64,000 nucleotides of DNA, taken from Halapricum desulfuricans. Its GTDB lineage: Archaea > Halobacteriota > Halobacteria > Halobacteriales > Haloarculaceae. The translations under genes and the position numbers were made by a program. The stretch covers positions 1,426,001-1,490,000 of the forward strand of contig NZ_CP064791.1 of assembly GCF_017094465.1 (NCBI RefSeq), given 5' to 3'. Within the stretch, counting starts at the first letter, position 1, and each line of letters starts with the position of its first letter. The notes below the pieces were generated by a model. The model saw nothing but the letters and a program-made list of their open reading frames with translations, was not told where the DNA came from and ran no database searches. Shown in pieces: positions 54,488 to 64,000 of the stretch.

Positions 54488-57274
54488 TTACTCTTCTGAG
54501 GCAGTCACAGCCTGCAGGATCTCGGGGGCTGCTTCCAGCGCATCGTCGAGCGCGTCGGCGTCCGGACCGCCGCCCTGAGCGAAGTCCGGCGGGCCACCGC
54601 CGCCGCCGCCGACCCGTCCGGCGAGTTCGCCGACGACCTGCCCGGCGTTGACCTCGACGTCCTCGGGCACGGCGACGACGAAGGTAGCGCCGTCGGCACC
54701 CGAGCCGAGGACGGCGATCCGTCCCTGTTCGACGAGCGCGTTTGCCTGCGCCCGGAGTTCTTCCATGTCGGCATCGATCCGCTGGATCACGGCGGTGGTG
54801 CCGGCGACTTCGATCTCCTCGGCGTCGGCACCGCCGCTCGCGCGAGCCTCCGCGAGCTGTTCTTTGAGGTCCTCGATATCCTTGCCTCGCTGTTTCCACT
54901 CCTCGAAGAACCGCTCGGCGGTCTCGGGGACTTCCCGGGGGCTGACGTCCAGCACGTCGGCTGCCTCGCGGAGGGCGTCTTCGGTGTCCTGGGTCGCCTG
55001 AATGGCGGCGTCACCGGCTGCAAAGGTGATCCGGATGACGCCGTCCTGGATGCGCTCGGTGCCGAGGATCTTGATCGTTCCGACGTCACCCGTTCGGGCG
55101 ACGTGTGTCCCCCCACAGGCCTGGACGTCCTCGTCGACCTGGACGATCCGGATCTGCTCGCCCGGCGGGATGCCGCCCTGGTAGAGGTCGAAGCCGTACT
55201 CCTCTTCGGCTTCGTGGCGGTCGGGCCACTCCTGGGTGACCTGGGCGTTGTCCATGACGAGATCGTTGGCGCGGTGTTCGATCTCCCTGACCTGCTCGCG
55301 GGTGATCGATTCGTAGTGACGGATGTCGATCCGCGAGGAGTCGGTCCCCTTCTGGGCACCGGCCTGACGGACGTGCTCGCCCAGCACCTGCCGAGCGCTG
55401 TGGATGACGACGTGCGTCGCCGTATGATGGCGCATGAGCCGACGACGACGCGTCGCGTCGATCTGCCCGCGGACGAACTCTCCCTTCCCGGGGTCAGTGT
55501 CAGCCGTGTGGACGATCACGCCGTCGTAGGTCTGCGTATCCGTGACGTCCGCGGTGACATCGTCGGTCGAAATGGTTCCGTTGTCCGGAGGCTGGCCGCC
55601 GCCTTCGGGATAGAACATCGTCTGATCGAGAACGATATCGAACTGTCCGTCGTCACGGTCGAACACTTCCAGCACCATCGCCTCGAAGTCGGTCCGCTGC
55701 TGATCGTCGTAGTAGAGCTTGTCCGTCTCCGGCAGTTCGGCGAGACGGTCCTCGTAGGGGACGGACTCCTCGGCCTGCTCGTCGTCCTCGCCGCCGTGAC
55801 GATCCGCGACGAGCGCATAGAAGTCGTCCGGCGTCTCGACGTCGACACCGCGCTCGGCGGCGATCTCCTCCACCATGTCCGGCTGTATGCCGTGAGAGTC
55901 GTACAGCTCGATCAGCTCCTCGACAGGGATCGGATCGCCGGACTCGGCGTACTCCTCGGCCAACTGGCGGACCTTCCGGCCGCCGCGCTCAAGCGTCTCG
56001 CGGTACTTCTCGACCTCGGTGCGGACCATATCCCGGATCGTATCGCGGTTGGAGTAGCCGAGGCGCTCGGCCTGCATGTCCACGAGTTCGTCCAGCGGCG
56101 CGTCGACGCCGACGGTGTCGGCCAGTCGCTTGGTCCGGCGCAGCACCATCCGGGCGAGATACCCAGAGCCGACGTTGCTCGGAACGATTCCGTCACCGAG
56201 CATGTACGCGAGCGTCCGGGAGTGATCGGCGATCGCATAGATCGTCTCCAGCGGCTCGACTAGTTCGCGCAACTCCTCGACGTCGACACCGAGTTCAGCA
56301 GCGATGTCGCCGCGTGCGGCCTCGACGTCGTCGACGTCGTCGATGTCGAGATTCCCGGAGAGGCGGGCAGCGTCGTTGACGATCGCTTCCTGCTCGTCGG
56401 TGTACTCGACGCCGGCGTTGTCCCGGAGGAACTCGATCATCTCGGGATAGACGGCCTCGTAGACCGTCGGGGTGCCCTGAGAGACCCAGGTCCACCGCTC
56501 CAGGCCGTATCCGGTGTCGACGATGTAGGTGTCCATCTCCGAGTAGGAGTTCCCGTCTTTCATCTCGTAGTCGCCGTCGGGATCCTGCTCGAACTGCATG
56601 AAGACGAGCGTTGCCAGTTCCGCGCCCTTGTAGATGACTTCGAAGGCCGGGCCGGCGTTGCCCCCGCCCACCCACGGGTCCTCGATAAGTGTGATGTCCG
56701 AGAGGTCCGCGCCGAGTTCCTCGAACAGGCCCATGCAGTACTCGACGGTCTCCTCCTTCCAGTAGACCTCCCCCTCGTAGGCGTACTCGTCGTCGACCGC
56801 CTCTTTGGCGTTGAACGCGTGGTGGGCCATCATCTCGAAGGCCATGGTGTGACGGCCGGTCTTGCCCACGTTATCGATGTCCTGCATCCGAATACAGGGC
56901 TGGCTGACGGCGAGGGGATTCGCCGGTGGCGGCGTCTCCCCGGAGGTCACGAGCGGCTGGAAGTCGTAGATCGACGCCTGGGTCAACAGGACGTCGTCGC
57001 GCCAGCGGTTGGCGGCGACCGGGTACGGATCGATGCGCGTGTGATCCCGGTCTTCGAAATACGAGAGGAACGCCTCGCGCATCTCGTCCAGTTCGAGCGT
57101 TTCGTCGAATCCGGGATCCTCGAGGAAACTGTACTCGTCACACGGTGGCTCGCCGCAGGTCTCTCGGTCCGGATCGAGCGTCCAGAAGTGATCCCCACAC
57201 TCCGAACACTGCGTGCGCTGGAACCCGTGCTCCTCGAAATAGTCGAGCCGGTATTCCTCGGTGAGGTCGCTCAT
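54488..57274 (-). CDS. alaS: alanyl-tRNA synthetase
   Basis: This 928-residue synthetase charges tRNA-Ala. The archaeal N-terminus ([23 protein letters not shown]) has an additional Cys cluster (CSECGDHF then CGEPPCDEY). The class II core follows, then an editing domain with HHTATH at about 614-619 and CGGTHV near 718-723, and a C-terminal DHHA1-like region ([14 protein letters not shown]). The length is normal for archaea. It stands alone; the stop is 36 nt from the convergent tgtA stop. Confidence 0.97.
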   Translation of the reverse strand: MSDLTEEYRLDYFEEHGFQRTQCSECGDHFWTLDPDRETCGEPPCDEYSFLEDPGFDETLELDEMREAFLSYFEDRDHTRIDPYPVAANRWRDDVLLTQASIYDFQPLVTSGETPPPANPLAVSQPCIRMQDIDNVGKTGRHTMAFEMMAHHAFNAKEAVDDEYAYEGEVYWKEETVEYCMGLFEELGADLSDITLIEDPWVGGGNAGPAFEVIYKGAELATLVFMQFEQDPDGDYEMKDGNSYSEMDTYIVDTGYGLERWTWVSQGTPTVYEAVYPEMIEFLRDNAGVEYTDEQEAIVNDAARLSGNLDIDDVDDVEAARGDIAAELGVDVEELRELVEPLETIYAIADHSRTLAYMLGDGIVPSNVGSGYLARMVLRRTKRLADTVGVDAPLDELVDMQAERLGYSNRDTIRDMVRTEVEKYRETLERGGRKVRQLAEEYAESGDPIPVEELIELYDSHGIQPDMVEEIAAERGVDVETPDDFYALVADRHGGEDDEQAEESVPYEDRLAELPETDKLYYDDQQRTDFEAMVLEVFDRDDGQFDIVLDQTMFYPEGGGQPPDNGTISTDDVTADVTDTQTYDGVIVHTADTDPGKGEFVRGQIDATRRRRLMRHHTATHVVIHSARQVLGEHVRQAGAQKGTDSSRIDIRHYESITREQVREIEHRANDLVMDNAQVTQEWPDRHEAEEEYGFDLYQGGIPPGEQIRIVQVDEDVQACGGTHVARTGDVGTIKILGTERIQDGVIRITFAAGDAAIQATQDTEDALREAADVLDVSPREVPETAERFFEEWKQRGKDIEDLKEQLAEARASGGADAEEIEVAGTTAVIQRIDADMEELRAQANALVEQGRIAVLGSGADGATFVVAVPEDVEVNAGQVVGELAGRVGGGGGGPPDFAQGGGPDADALDDALEAAPEILQAVTASEE

Positions 57275-57784
57275 TAGCGTACTCTTGCCCGGTCCGCGCC
57301 TAAATCAGTTCCGTTGGCGAGTAGACGTGTCAACAGCCACCGCGCCCAGAACCACGCGACTCGCGGCGAAGGGTATGAGTGATGACGAAGGACTACCTGC
57401 GAGAGAATAGCCGAGACATCATATGACGTTGCCGTTCACCCGCGGGTATCTCAAACGGGGACGCTATCGGTGCGACTGAACCGTTCCGATCGTTACAGCG
57501 TCGACCAGCGATTTCGACTCCGAAGACGTCGAAACGATCGATGCTATCGTCTACGTCTCGCTCCGTCGGGACCAGCGGTGCTCCCAGCCGGGCGGGCATG
57601 TTCACGGTTCCCAAAAATAGTGAGATATCCGACCGTTCGGCCGGATTTTTCCGAACAACCATGGTAGTTCGATCACATCGAAGGAACGAGAACCCCTGGT
57701 ACAGTACCTGATCGTTATCATATCGGATAACTAGTGCGAACGTTCATATACCTGGTTCAGCTAACGCGGATAGTGTCACAAAAG
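57275..57784. other. intergenic region between alaS and the chemoreceptor
   Basis: About 500 bp without a recognisable gene. A minus frame at 57393-57662 and a plus frame at 57470-57667 have unremarkable translations and no domain. The right end carries TTCATATACC (57741-57750), a TATA-like box about 40 nt before the chemoreceptor ATG. No inverted repeat above chance was noted. Confidence 0.4.
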
Positions 57785-59098
57785 ATGCAATCTGAACGAT
57801 CGATGTTTTCTGCGGACGATTCGACACTGTGGCGGCATGCGTTCGAGACGCTCGTCGACGAACTTCCGGAGGCCGCATTCGTCGTCGACTCCGGCGGAAC
57901 GATCACCCGGTGGAACGAGACGGTCAGTGAACTTCTCGGCGTCCCTGCCACCCAGGCGGTCGGAATGAACGCCTACGACCTGTTCGGGACGGACGATCAG
58001 TCAGAGACGCTCGCAGAGGAAGTCATCAGAACCGGCGAACCCGTCCGCGAGGAATCGTTCCGGTCGGCCGAGGACGCGAGCGGACAGACCGTCCACGCAC
58101 GGGCGATCGCAGTCCCGATCACGTCGCCTGACGGCTCGGTCGTTGGCGCAGTCGAGTTGCTATTGGACGTGACTGATGTCGTCGATCAGCGCGAGCAATT
58201 GCACGAGTTGCAGACGGAGTTCTCCGACCGCGTCGACGAGTCCGTCGTGGAACTCCGTGAATCCGCTGGCAACGTCGCCGATCGGTCCCAGGAGATCAGC
58301 GGCCTCGCCGACGAGCAGGCCGACGACCTCGGTGCTGTCCAGGCGGAAGTGTCACAGTTCAGCGCGACGATCGAGGAGATCGCGTCCAGCGCTGAGGAGG
58401 TCAGTTCCCGGAGCAGCGAGGCGACCGATCTGGCCGTCGAGTCCGCCGAGACGGCAACAGAGATGACCGGCCGGGTCGAGTCAGTCGTCGATGAGTCCGA
58501 GTCGGCAGCCGCGGACGTCAGTCGACTCAGTGAACGTATCGACGAGATCGAGGAGTTCGTCGCCGTGATCGACGATATCGCCGATCAGACGAACATGCTG
58601 GCACTGAACGCCAACATTGAGGCCGCCCGTAGCGAGGGGAACAACGACGGCTTTGCGGTCGTTGCCGACGAGATCAAAGAGCTCGCAGACGAGTCGAAAG
58701 AGCACGCCGATCAGGTCGAAGCCACGGTACAGGAAGTCCACGAGATGGCCACCGACTCCGCCGAGAGCGTCCAGCGGACGCGGGACGCGATCGGGGAACT
58801 CCAGTCGGCACTCGAAGATATCATTGACAACCAGCAGTCGATCCGAACAGCGATCGAGGACACCGACGAGGGTGTGACGGAGATCGCCAGCGCGACTGAC
58901 GACCAGGCGGCCAGTGCCGAGGAGATCGCCAGCATGGTCGACGAGATCGCCGACAGAGCGGACGAAGTCGCCGGGACTGTCGAAGAGATCGCGGCGGCAA
59001 ACGAACAGCAACACGGCCGGATCCGCGACCTCGAATCGGACGTCGATAGCGTCGAGACACAGCTTCAGACCGTGATGGAAAGCGGCTCCGGACAGTAG
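57785..59098 (+). CDS. soluble methyl-accepting chemotaxis transducer with PAS domain
   Basis: This 437-residue protein has no membrane segment. An N-terminal PAS domain (about residues 18-135, LPEAAFVVDSGGTITRWN... then VPITSPDGSVVGAVELLLDVTD) is followed by a long MCP signalling helix. The hairpin tip DDIADQTNMLALNANIEAARS binds CheA/CheW. Glu/Gln-rich methylation helices flank the tip. Halobacterial soluble transducers sense cytoplasmic signals such as redox state or oxygen; the PAS domain has no obvious heme motif. The ATG at 57785 is chosen over 57734. Confidence 0.92.
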   Translation: MQSERSMFSADDSTLWRHAFETLVDELPEAAFVVDSGGTITRWNETVSELLGVPATQAVGMNAYDLFGTDDQSETLAEEVIRTGEPVREESFRSAEDASGQTVHARAIAVPITSPDGSVVGAVELLLDVTDVVDQREQLHELQTEFSDRVDESVVELRESAGNVADRSQEISGLADEQADDLGAVQAEVSQFSATIEEIASSAEEVSSRSSEATDLAVESAETATEMTGRVESVVDESESAAADVSRLSERIDEIEEFVAVIDDIADQTNMLALNANIEAARSEGNNDGFAVVADEIKELADESKEHADQVEATVQEVHEMATDSAESVQRTRDAIGELQSALEDIIDNQQSIRTAIEDTDEGVTEIASATDDQAASAEEIASMVDEIADRADEVAGTVEEIAAANEQQHGRIRDLESDVDSVETQLQTVMESGSGQ

Positions 59099-59099
59099 G

Positions 59100-60077
59100 T
59101 CACTCTTCCAGCGCCAGCGACGCCAGCAGCGCTTCGAGCTGAATCCGTTCGTTCGCCCCTTCAGTGATCCGATAATCGGCCTCGCCGACACGATCGAGGA
59201 TCCGGACCGCGGCCTCGTCGCCGATGTCGAACTCCCAGACAGACCGGTGGATCTGATCGAGCACGTCCCCGCCGGCGATGCCCTGATCGGTCAACAGTCG
59301 ATCGAGTTCCGAGCGCGCGGCGGTGAAATCCCCGTCCAGGGCCTGCTCGACCATCGCGGTGATCTCCTCCGGTCGGGCGGTCGAGGTGATCTCGAAGACG
59401 GCGTCCTCGTCGACGACCTTGCCGGTGACGGAAGCGGCCTGCAGACCGTTGATCGCCTTGCGCATATCCCCGCCGGCGACGTACACGAGCGCTTCGACGC
59501 CGTCGTCGGTCACTTCGATGCCCTCGGCCTCGGCGATCCGGTGAATTTGCTCTTCGATTGCCGCATCACCCAGCGGCGAGAACCGGAAGACAGCACAGCG
59601 GGACTGGATCGGATCGATAATCTGGCTGGAGTAGTTACACGAGAGGATGAACCGGACGTTGTTCGAGAACTGCTCCATCGTCCGGCGGAGCGCTGACTGT
59701 GCCTCGGACGTAAGTGCGTCGGCCTCGTCGAGGAATATGACCCGGTACTCGTACCCGCCAAAGGAAGTCCGGGCGAAGGACTTGACGCGGTCCCGGATGA
59801 CGTCGATCCCGCGCTGGTCGGAAGCGTTCAACTCCAGAAAGTTGTCCTGCCAGTCCTCGCCGTACAGTTCGCGGGCGATAGCCATCGCGGAGGTAGTTTT
59901 ACCCGTACCTGCAGGACCTGAAAATAACATGTGGCTCAGGTCGTTTCGGTCGACGTAACTTTGCAGCCGCTCGATGATGTCCTCGTGGCCGGCGACTTCC
60001 GAAAGAGTCTGGGGGCGATATTTCTCGATCCAGACCTCCTCCCGGCCCGCTCGCGACTGGGACTGGTCTTCGCTCAT
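59100..60077 (-). CDS. rfcS: replication factor C small subunit
   Basis: The 325-residue clamp loader ATPase has Walker A GPAGTGKT (54-61), Walker B FLDEADAL near 115, sensor 1 ILSCNYSSQ and the SRC arginine-finger motif IQSRC. It loads PCNA onto primed DNA with RfcL. Complete, with no intein. It is convergent with the chemoreceptor gene (1 nt gap) and divergent from samp2, an arrangement also known in Haloferax. Confidence 0.97.
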   Translation of the reverse strand: MSEDQSQSRAGREEVWIEKYRPQTLSEVAGHEDIIERLQSYVDRNDLSHMLFSGPAGTGKTTSAMAIARELYGEDWQDNFLELNASDQRGIDVIRDRVKSFARTSFGGYEYRVIFLDEADALTSEAQSALRRTMEQFSNNVRFILSCNYSSQIIDPIQSRCAVFRFSPLGDAAIEEQIHRIAEAEGIEVTDDGVEALVYVAGGDMRKAINGLQAASVTGKVVDEDAVFEITSTARPEEITAMVEQALDGDFTAARSELDRLLTDQGIAGGDVLDQIHRSVWEFDIGDEAAVRILDRVGEADYRITEGANERIQLEALLASLALEE

Positions 60078-60193
60078 GACCGGGATGTGGCCCCGACTGG
60101 TGATAAACCCCGCGAGGACGACCCAGGGAGTCCTCGGTCCGAGTGACCGGAGGAGGACGACACGCTCATACTCGCTCGCGAGTACGTCACCGT

Positions 60194-60394
60194 ATGCGCG
60201 TCACCGTCGACGTCGTCGGCGAGGGGACCCACGAAGTCGAACTCGGCGAGGACGACACCTACGTGGACCTGCTGGAGCCGCTGGAGTACGGTCGCCACGA
60301 GGTCTCGATCGTCGTTGAGGGCCAGCCTGTCCCCGAGGACCAGTCCGTCGAAGTCGATCACGTCCGGGTGCTCCGGCTCGTTCAGGGCGGTTAG
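60194..60394 (+). CDS. samp2: ubiquitin-like small modifier protein SAMP2
   Basis: This 66-residue beta-grasp protein ends LVQGG and contains [17 protein letters not shown], closely like SAMP2 of Haloferax volcanii. SAMP2 is attached to protein lysines by UbaA and also acts as sulfur carrier for tRNA thiolation. The ATG at 60194 gives the usual length. A TATA-like box is not obvious; the spacer to rfcS is 116 nt. The acetyltransferase gene starts 2 nt after the stop. Confidence 0.94.
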   Translation: MRVTVDVVGEGTHEVELGEDDTYVDLLEPLEYGRHEVSIVVEGQPVPEDQSVEVDHVRVLRLVQGG

Positions 60395-60396
60395 CT

Positions 60397-60777
60397 ATGG
60401 CCCGTGTGCGACCGGCGGAGCCGACGGAGATCGATACGATCCTCACGATGCTCGACGCTGCAGTCCTCGAAACCGACCGTGACGTGATTCGACAGAGCAT
60501 CAGCGACGGGCGGACGCTCGTTGCCGTCGAAGACCACCGAATTCTCGGCACTATCGTCGCGCGTCCGGCAGATCCGGGTGTCCGTATCGACGCGATCGCC
60601 GTCCGCAAGCGCCGACAGAGCCAGGGAATCGGAACAGCCCTGGTCGAGACGCTGCTCGACGGTCATGGACGCGTCGTCGCCGACTTCGACGAGCGCGTGC
60701 GGCCGTTCTACGAGTCGCTGGGATTCGATATCCGCGAACGAAAATCAGGGCGCTTGCGTGGCGTCCGAACGGTCTAG
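60397..60777 (+). CDS. GNAT-family acetyltransferase
   Basis: The 126-residue protein has the GNAT core. VAVEDHRILGTIVARP strands are followed by IDAIAVRKRRQSQGIGTALVETLL, the acetyl-CoA pyrophosphate loop, and VRPFYESLGFDI at the end. It lies 2 nt downstream of samp2, so coexpression is likely. Its stop overlaps the convergent phosphohexomutase stop by 4 nt. The substrate is unknown; acetylation of a SAMP-related protein is a speculation from position. Confidence 0.85.
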   Translation: MARVRPAEPTEIDTILTMLDAAVLETDRDVIRQSISDGRTLVAVEDHRILGTIVARPADPGVRIDAIAVRKRRQSQGIGTALVETLLDGHGRVVADFDERVRPFYESLGFDIRERKSGRLRGVRTV

Positions 60778-62147
60778 ACGAGCGGTTCGACCAGATCCCG
60801 GCCGGCGTCGAGCAGTTCTTCGACCCGTTCGGGGCTGTCGGCTTCGGCGTAGACCCGGAGTTTCGGCTCGGTGCCGCTGGGGCGGACGAGCAGCCAGTTG
60901 TCGTCCTCGAAGGTGATCTTGAACCCGTCGACGGTGTTGACGTCCGCGACCGTCGCACCGGCGACTTCCTCGGGAAGGGCGCCGTCGAGCTCTTCGAGAA
61001 CGCTCTCCTTGCGCTCGTCGGGGCAGGCGACGCTGATGCGATCCTGGAAGACGTGTCCGTGTTCGTCGTGGATGGCAGCGATCCGGTCGTCGATCGGCTG
61101 CTCGGCCTCGGCGGCGGCCGCGAGCAGCGCGATCAGGACGCCGTCCTTGTTCCGGAGGTGGCTCGTGATACCGAACCCGCCCGACTCCTCGCCGCCCATG
61201 AGGGCGTCGTGGTCTTTCATCGCCTGGGCGACCCACTTGAACCCGACTGCGGTCTCGACGACTTCCTCGCCGTGTTCACGGGCGACCTTGTCGATGATAC
61301 TCGACGTCGAGACCGTCCGGACGGCGGGCCCTGATCCGTTCTCGAGGAGGTATTCGTAGAGGACGGCGTACTGAAGGCTCGGGTCGAGGAATCCTTCCTC
61401 GGGGGTAACGACGCTGATCCGGTCGGCGTCGCCGTCGTTGGCGATCCCCAGGTCGGCCTCGCCCTCGGTGACCTCCTGGATGAGGTCGTGCAGGCGATCG
61501 GCCTCCGGCTCCGGGGATGTGCCGCCGAACTCCGGATCGAGCTCACAGCGAAGTTCGATCACGTCCGCGCCGGCCCGCTCCAGGAGATCGCCGGTCACGT
61601 CGCGGCCACTGCCGTGCATGGCGTCGTACGCGACGGTCAGTCCCGTGAGATCGGTGTCGACGAATTCCAGGGCGTGTTCGAGATACGGCTCGACGAGATC
61701 GGTCTCGGTAACGGCCCCGTATTCCGACTCCGGGACCGGATCGGGTTCGGCGAGCAACTCCACTAGTTGGTCGGTCACGTCGGGCAGCGCCGGTGCGCCT
61801 TCCCCGGGGATGAACTTGACCCCGTTGTAGTTCGGCGGATTGTGGCTTGCGGTGACCATCAGCGCGCCCGCCAGATCACGGTCGCGGACGGTCCAGCCGA
61901 CGACTGGTGTCGGGCAGTCGCGGTCGCTCAACAGCACCTCGATGCCGTTGCCGGCCAGCGTCCGAGCGAGTTCCTCGGCGAACCCTCGCGAGCTGTCACG
62001 GGCGTCGTAGCCGACCGCGACGGGGCCGTCTTCGAGATACGTCGCAACTGCCTGTCCGACCATCCGAACGCGTGGTTTCGTGAACACGTCCAGCGTCGCT
62101 CGCCAGCCGTCGGTGCCGAACTCGATGGCGTCAGCGTCAGTTCCCAT
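60774..62147 (-). CDS. phosphoglucomutase/phosphomannomutase family protein
   Basis: This 457-residue alpha-D-phosphohexomutase has the phosphoserine S101 in VTASHNPPNYNGVKF, a metal-binding NDGDADRISV, sugar-binding GGEESGGFG and phosphate-binding RPSGTEPKLRVY. All four loops are intact. It interconverts hexose-6- and -1-phosphates for surface glycans or glucose metabolism. The ATG at 62145-62147 gives the usual FGTDGWR near the start; nine upstream codons are unlike the family. The exact sugar specificity is not readable. Confidence 0.93.
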   Translation of the reverse strand: MGTDADAIEFGTDGWRATLDVFTKPRVRMVGQAVATYLEDGPVAVGYDARDSSRGFAEELARTLAGNGIEVLLSDRDCPTPVVGWTVRDRDLAGALMVTASHNPPNYNGVKFIPGEGAPALPDVTDQLVELLAEPDPVPESEYGAVTETDLVEPYLEHALEFVDTDLTGLTVAYDAMHGSGRDVTGDLLERAGADVIELRCELDPEFGGTSPEPEADRLHDLIQEVTEGEADLGIANDGDADRISVVTPEEGFLDPSLQYAVLYEYLLENGSGPAVRTVSTSSIIDKVAREHGEEVVETAVGFKWVAQAMKDHDALMGGEESGGFGITSHLRNKDGVLIALLAAAAEAEQPIDDRIAAIHDEHGHVFQDRISVACPDERKESVLEELDGALPEEVAGATVADVNTVDGFKITFEDDNWLLVRPSGTEPKLRVYAEADSPERVEELLDAGRDLVEPLV

Positions 62148-62244
62148 ATCGCCGGCTCGGGTCCCCGCGAGCAAAAAGTTGCCCCATCGTGACTGTCATC
62201 GATCCGGACCACGTTGGCGGCTGAATCCTTCCGAATCGGACCAG

Positions 62245-62865
62245 CTACGGCTGCGGATCGTAACTGACGACCGATGCGGCGTCGCGAGCGAACGCCGTCG
62301 CGTCCGCGTCGAACGAGTCGGCGTATCGAACGAGCAACAGCAGCACTGTCTCCGGGTTCACGACCCGGTAGCCGTCCATTCGATCGAGAAGCCCAACTGT
62401 CTCGAGTTCGCTCGCGCGCTTGCTGATCGTCGGCCGGGAGACTCCGACGGCCTCTGCGAGGTCACCGCCGGTCGCATCGGGGTTTTCAAGAAGCGCGATC
62501 AGCATCCCGCGAGCGGTCTCACGCCTGAGATACGATAGCGCGGTCTTCTCGAAGGCGCCGAACCGATCCGCAGGGAAAAACCGTCGGTACTCCCCATCTT
62601 CGTGACTCTCGACTGTGCCGGTATCGATCAACTGCCGGAGATGGTGCTGTGTCTCGCCGGTCCCCAGTTGCAGATCGTCACGGACCTTCGAGAAGTGCGC
62701 GCCCGGTGTCGCCTCCAGATACCCGACGATGGCGTCACGAGCGTCCGAATCGCCATCCGTGGCTTCGGCCCCACCCGCGAAGCGAGCGATCGAGCCCGCG
62801 GTGCCGAGTGCTGCGAACCGTCGCAGCGTCGCCCGCTTGCTCTCGTCGACCCCCTTGTCGCTCAT
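62245..62865 (-). CDS. two-domain winged-helix transcriptional regulator with Tat-like N-terminus
   Basis: The 206-residue protein has two wHTH units. The first is at about 40-95 (AIVGYLEATPGAHFSKVRDDLQLGTGETQHHLRQL), the second at about 120-175 (ALLENPDATGGDLAEAVGVSRPTISKRASELE). The N-terminus (ESKRATLRRFAALGTAGSIARFAG) has a twin-arginine-like pattern with a weakly hydrophobic stretch. That is unexpected for a DNA-binding protein and may instead be a short membrane or amphipathic segment. The tandem layout resembles haloarchaeal one-component regulators. The target is unknown. Confidence 0.8.
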   Translation of the reverse strand: MSDKGVDESKRATLRRFAALGTAGSIARFAGGAEATDGDSDARDAIVGYLEATPGAHFSKVRDDLQLGTGETQHHLRQLIDTGTVESHEDGEYRRFFPADRFGAFEKTALSYLRRETARGMLIALLENPDATGGDLAEAVGVSRPTISKRASELETVGLLDRMDGYRVVNPETVLLLLVRYADSFDADATAFARDAASVVSYDPQP

Positions 62866-62944
62866 CGTAGTTCGGTAAGCGGTCCACGAATGAAATAACT
62901 TTGCCTACGCGTCGGCGTCCGGTTGTCAGGGTCGCTGCGCGACG

Positions 62945-63520
62945 CTAGCTGGTGTCGTATTTGTACGTCGCCTCGTCCGGGTCGATCCCGAAGTCCTCGG
63001 GGGATTCGGTCGGTTCCTCCTCCACGTCCGCATCAGCCGCCTTGAACGCCTCACGGCGGTCCGACGGTACCTGGAACTCATCGACCCGCAGCCGGGTCGG
63101 GACGGCGTCGGGCTGAATCGACTCGCGCTTTTCGGCCAGTCGATCCTGTAACTTCCCGGGGAGTGTCTCGGCGTCGACCGGTTCGAAACCGAACTGAGCC
63201 AGATACTCCGGCTGGTCAGTCAACGAGTAGACGACCGAAAAGTCCTCGTCGCTCGCTTTCTGGACCAGTCGCTCGATGACGTGTGCGCCGACGCCCTGGC
63301 CGCGCCACGCTCCGAGGACACCAATGCTTGTCAGTTCACAGATGGGGTCGTCGTCACCCTTGTGGATCCGGATTCGTCCGAACCCGGCTTTCTCGTTCGT
63401 CTCCTCGTCGATCGCGATGACGTAATCGCGCGATCGAAAGGCCGTCTCGTCCAGGCTCATCTCTTCGATCCGATCGAGCAGCCAGACTTCTTCGCGGTTC
63501 TTGGCGTCCCGGACGTACAT
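62945..63520 (-). CDS. GNAT-family acetyltransferase (second)
   Basis: This 191-residue protein has DYVIAIDEETNEKAGFGRIRIH, CELTSIGVLGAWRGQGVGAHVIERLVQKA (acetyl-CoA loop RGQGVG) and PEYLAQFGFEPVD. It continues with a C-terminal acidic extension (residues 130-191) beyond the GNAT fold, ending in EEEPTESPEDFG. It resembles N-acetyltransferases of amino-acid or argininosuccinate-linked type. The ATG at 63518-63520 fits a promoter near 63550; the frame upstream lacks similarity. Confidence 0.83.
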   Translation of the reverse strand: MYVRDAKNREEVWLLDRIEEMSLDETAFRSRDYVIAIDEETNEKAGFGRIRIHKGDDDPICELTSIGVLGAWRGQGVGAHVIERLVQKASDEDFSVVYSLTDQPEYLAQFGFEPVDAETLPGKLQDRLAEKRESIQPDAVPTRLRVDEFQVPSDRREAFKAADADVEEEPTESPEDFGIDPDEATYKYDTS

Positions 63521-63620
63521 ATCTCTCCCTACACCACGGGCATCCAAAAAGGGTCGTGTCTGTGGGTGTGACCACACGTGGTCGCGAGAAACTTATACGC
63601 TCAGGCCACCTACCAACACC

Positions 63621-64000
63621 GTGTTCGTCGGACACGCACTGCTGGCGTTCGGCCTCGCGACGCTCGTCGCGGACTGGCGAGGCTGGTCGGCCCGTCGGGC
63701 GCTGACACTCGGTCTCGTTGCCGGTGCGTTCGCTGCTATTCCGGACGCTGACATGATATACACGGTCGTCGCCCTCGACGTCAGCCGGCTGAGCGCCGAC
63801 ACACTGCGCCAGCCGAGCGTCTTCTGGGACGCCAGTCGTGCCATCCACCGGTCGATTACGCATTCACTGCTCATCTCGCTCGCGGCTGGCCCCGCGTTCG
63901 GCGCCTGGGCTGCCGGTACGAGCACGTCTCGCGGGTGGCTCGCTGTTCGTGCGGTTGCGAGCGTCATCCTCCTGTCGCTGATCTGGGCGGCATGGGTCTA
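63621..64000 (+). CDS. DUF457-type membrane-bound metal-dependent hydrolase (5' part)
   Basis: The open frame starts with GTG at 63621 (FVGHALLAFGLATLVADWRG) and runs off the window after about 126 codons. AAIPDADMIYT and HRSITHSLLISL show the Asp/His metal-ligand pattern of YdjM/DUF457 proteins, set between hydrophobic helices. Members have been linked to membrane-associated hydrolysis and to DNA-damage responses in bacteria. The 3' part lies outside the window, so length cannot be checked. Confidence 0.82.
   Translation, partial: MFVGHALLAFGLATLVADWRGWSARRALTLGLVAGAFAAIPDADMIYTVVALDVSRLSADTLRQPSVFWDASRAIHRSITHSLLISLAAGPAFGAWAAGTSTSRGWLAVRAVASVILLSLIWAAWV

Noticed and set aside
57393-57662. 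89-codon minus frame between alaS and the chemoreceptor
   Set aside because: No domain, no clear promoter, and moderate Arg/Cys content; treated as non-coding.

Overview
The window is chromosomal DNA from a halophilic archaeon (class Halobacteria). It is GC-rich throughout and the predicted proteins are strongly acidic. Several genes are largely confined to haloarchaea: RNA polymerase subunit epsilon, TbsP, both ubiquitin-like SAMPs, UPF0058 and class III PHA synthase PhaE/PhaC. Archaeal information-processing genes (aIF2-beta, RfcS, archaeal-type AlaS, archaeosine TgtA, NurA) are also present. The gene set fits a Haloarculaceae-like lineage, but I cannot name a genus. No rRNA, tRNA or CRISPR array was recognised.

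Layout. 0-5.5 kb: the end of a PadR regulator, two small leaderless-type genes around a palindrome-rich spacer, a cbiM-PDGLE-cbiQ-cbiO metal uptake operon divergent from nikR (so probably nickel), and aIF2-beta. 5.5-11.4 kb: cytochrome oxidase subunit II, a CtaA-like/CtaB fusion for heme O synthesis, an ABC-2 exporter and squalene synthase. 11.4-14 kb: a complete AmmeMemoRadiSam set, with proteins A and B fused and the radical SAM enzyme beside them. 14.1-15.9 kb: an intact IS200/IS605 element (tnpA, tnpB). Its right end touches the stop codon of dhaM, in a dhaL-dhaM pair that has no dhaK nearby. 17-25.5 kb: hybrid cluster protein, SHMT, a gene-poor 0.8 kb, TbsP, RpoEps, dodecin, HisD and a membrane-anchored winged-helix protein. 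25.7-29.7 kb: a 0.38 kb non-autonomous repeat, then two tandem ABC exporters. 29.7-33.6 kb: NAD-dependent DNA ligase, a VapBC pair and an aminotransferase. 33.8-41.3 kb: two overlapping membrane/TrkA-C genes, SAMP1, a RimK-like ligase, an aldo/keto reductase, an SDR and pyruvate kinase.

41.5-47.5 kb is a polyhydroxyalkanoate locus: phaR-phaP-phaE-phaC and, after a lower-GC insert-like stretch with a second copy of the repeat, a second phasin gene. Both phasin transcription units have the same 28-bp element upstream. 47.7-64 kb: stress protein, phosphoglycerate mutase, an MFS permease, NurA, TgtA, AlaS, a soluble chemoreceptor, RfcS, SAMP2, two acetyltransferases, a phosphohexomutase, a two-domain winged-helix protein and the start of a DUF457-type membrane protein.

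The most unusual signals are: (1) a roughly 97-bp element present twice (38.5 and 44.4 kb) that folds as a three-way junction with compensatory base changes in one arm; (2) the 28-bp element shared by the two phasin promoters; (3) the fused AmmeMemoRadiSam set; (4) dhaL-dhaM without dhaK beside an IS end; (5) two perfect inverted repeats in the nikR/cbiM spacer.
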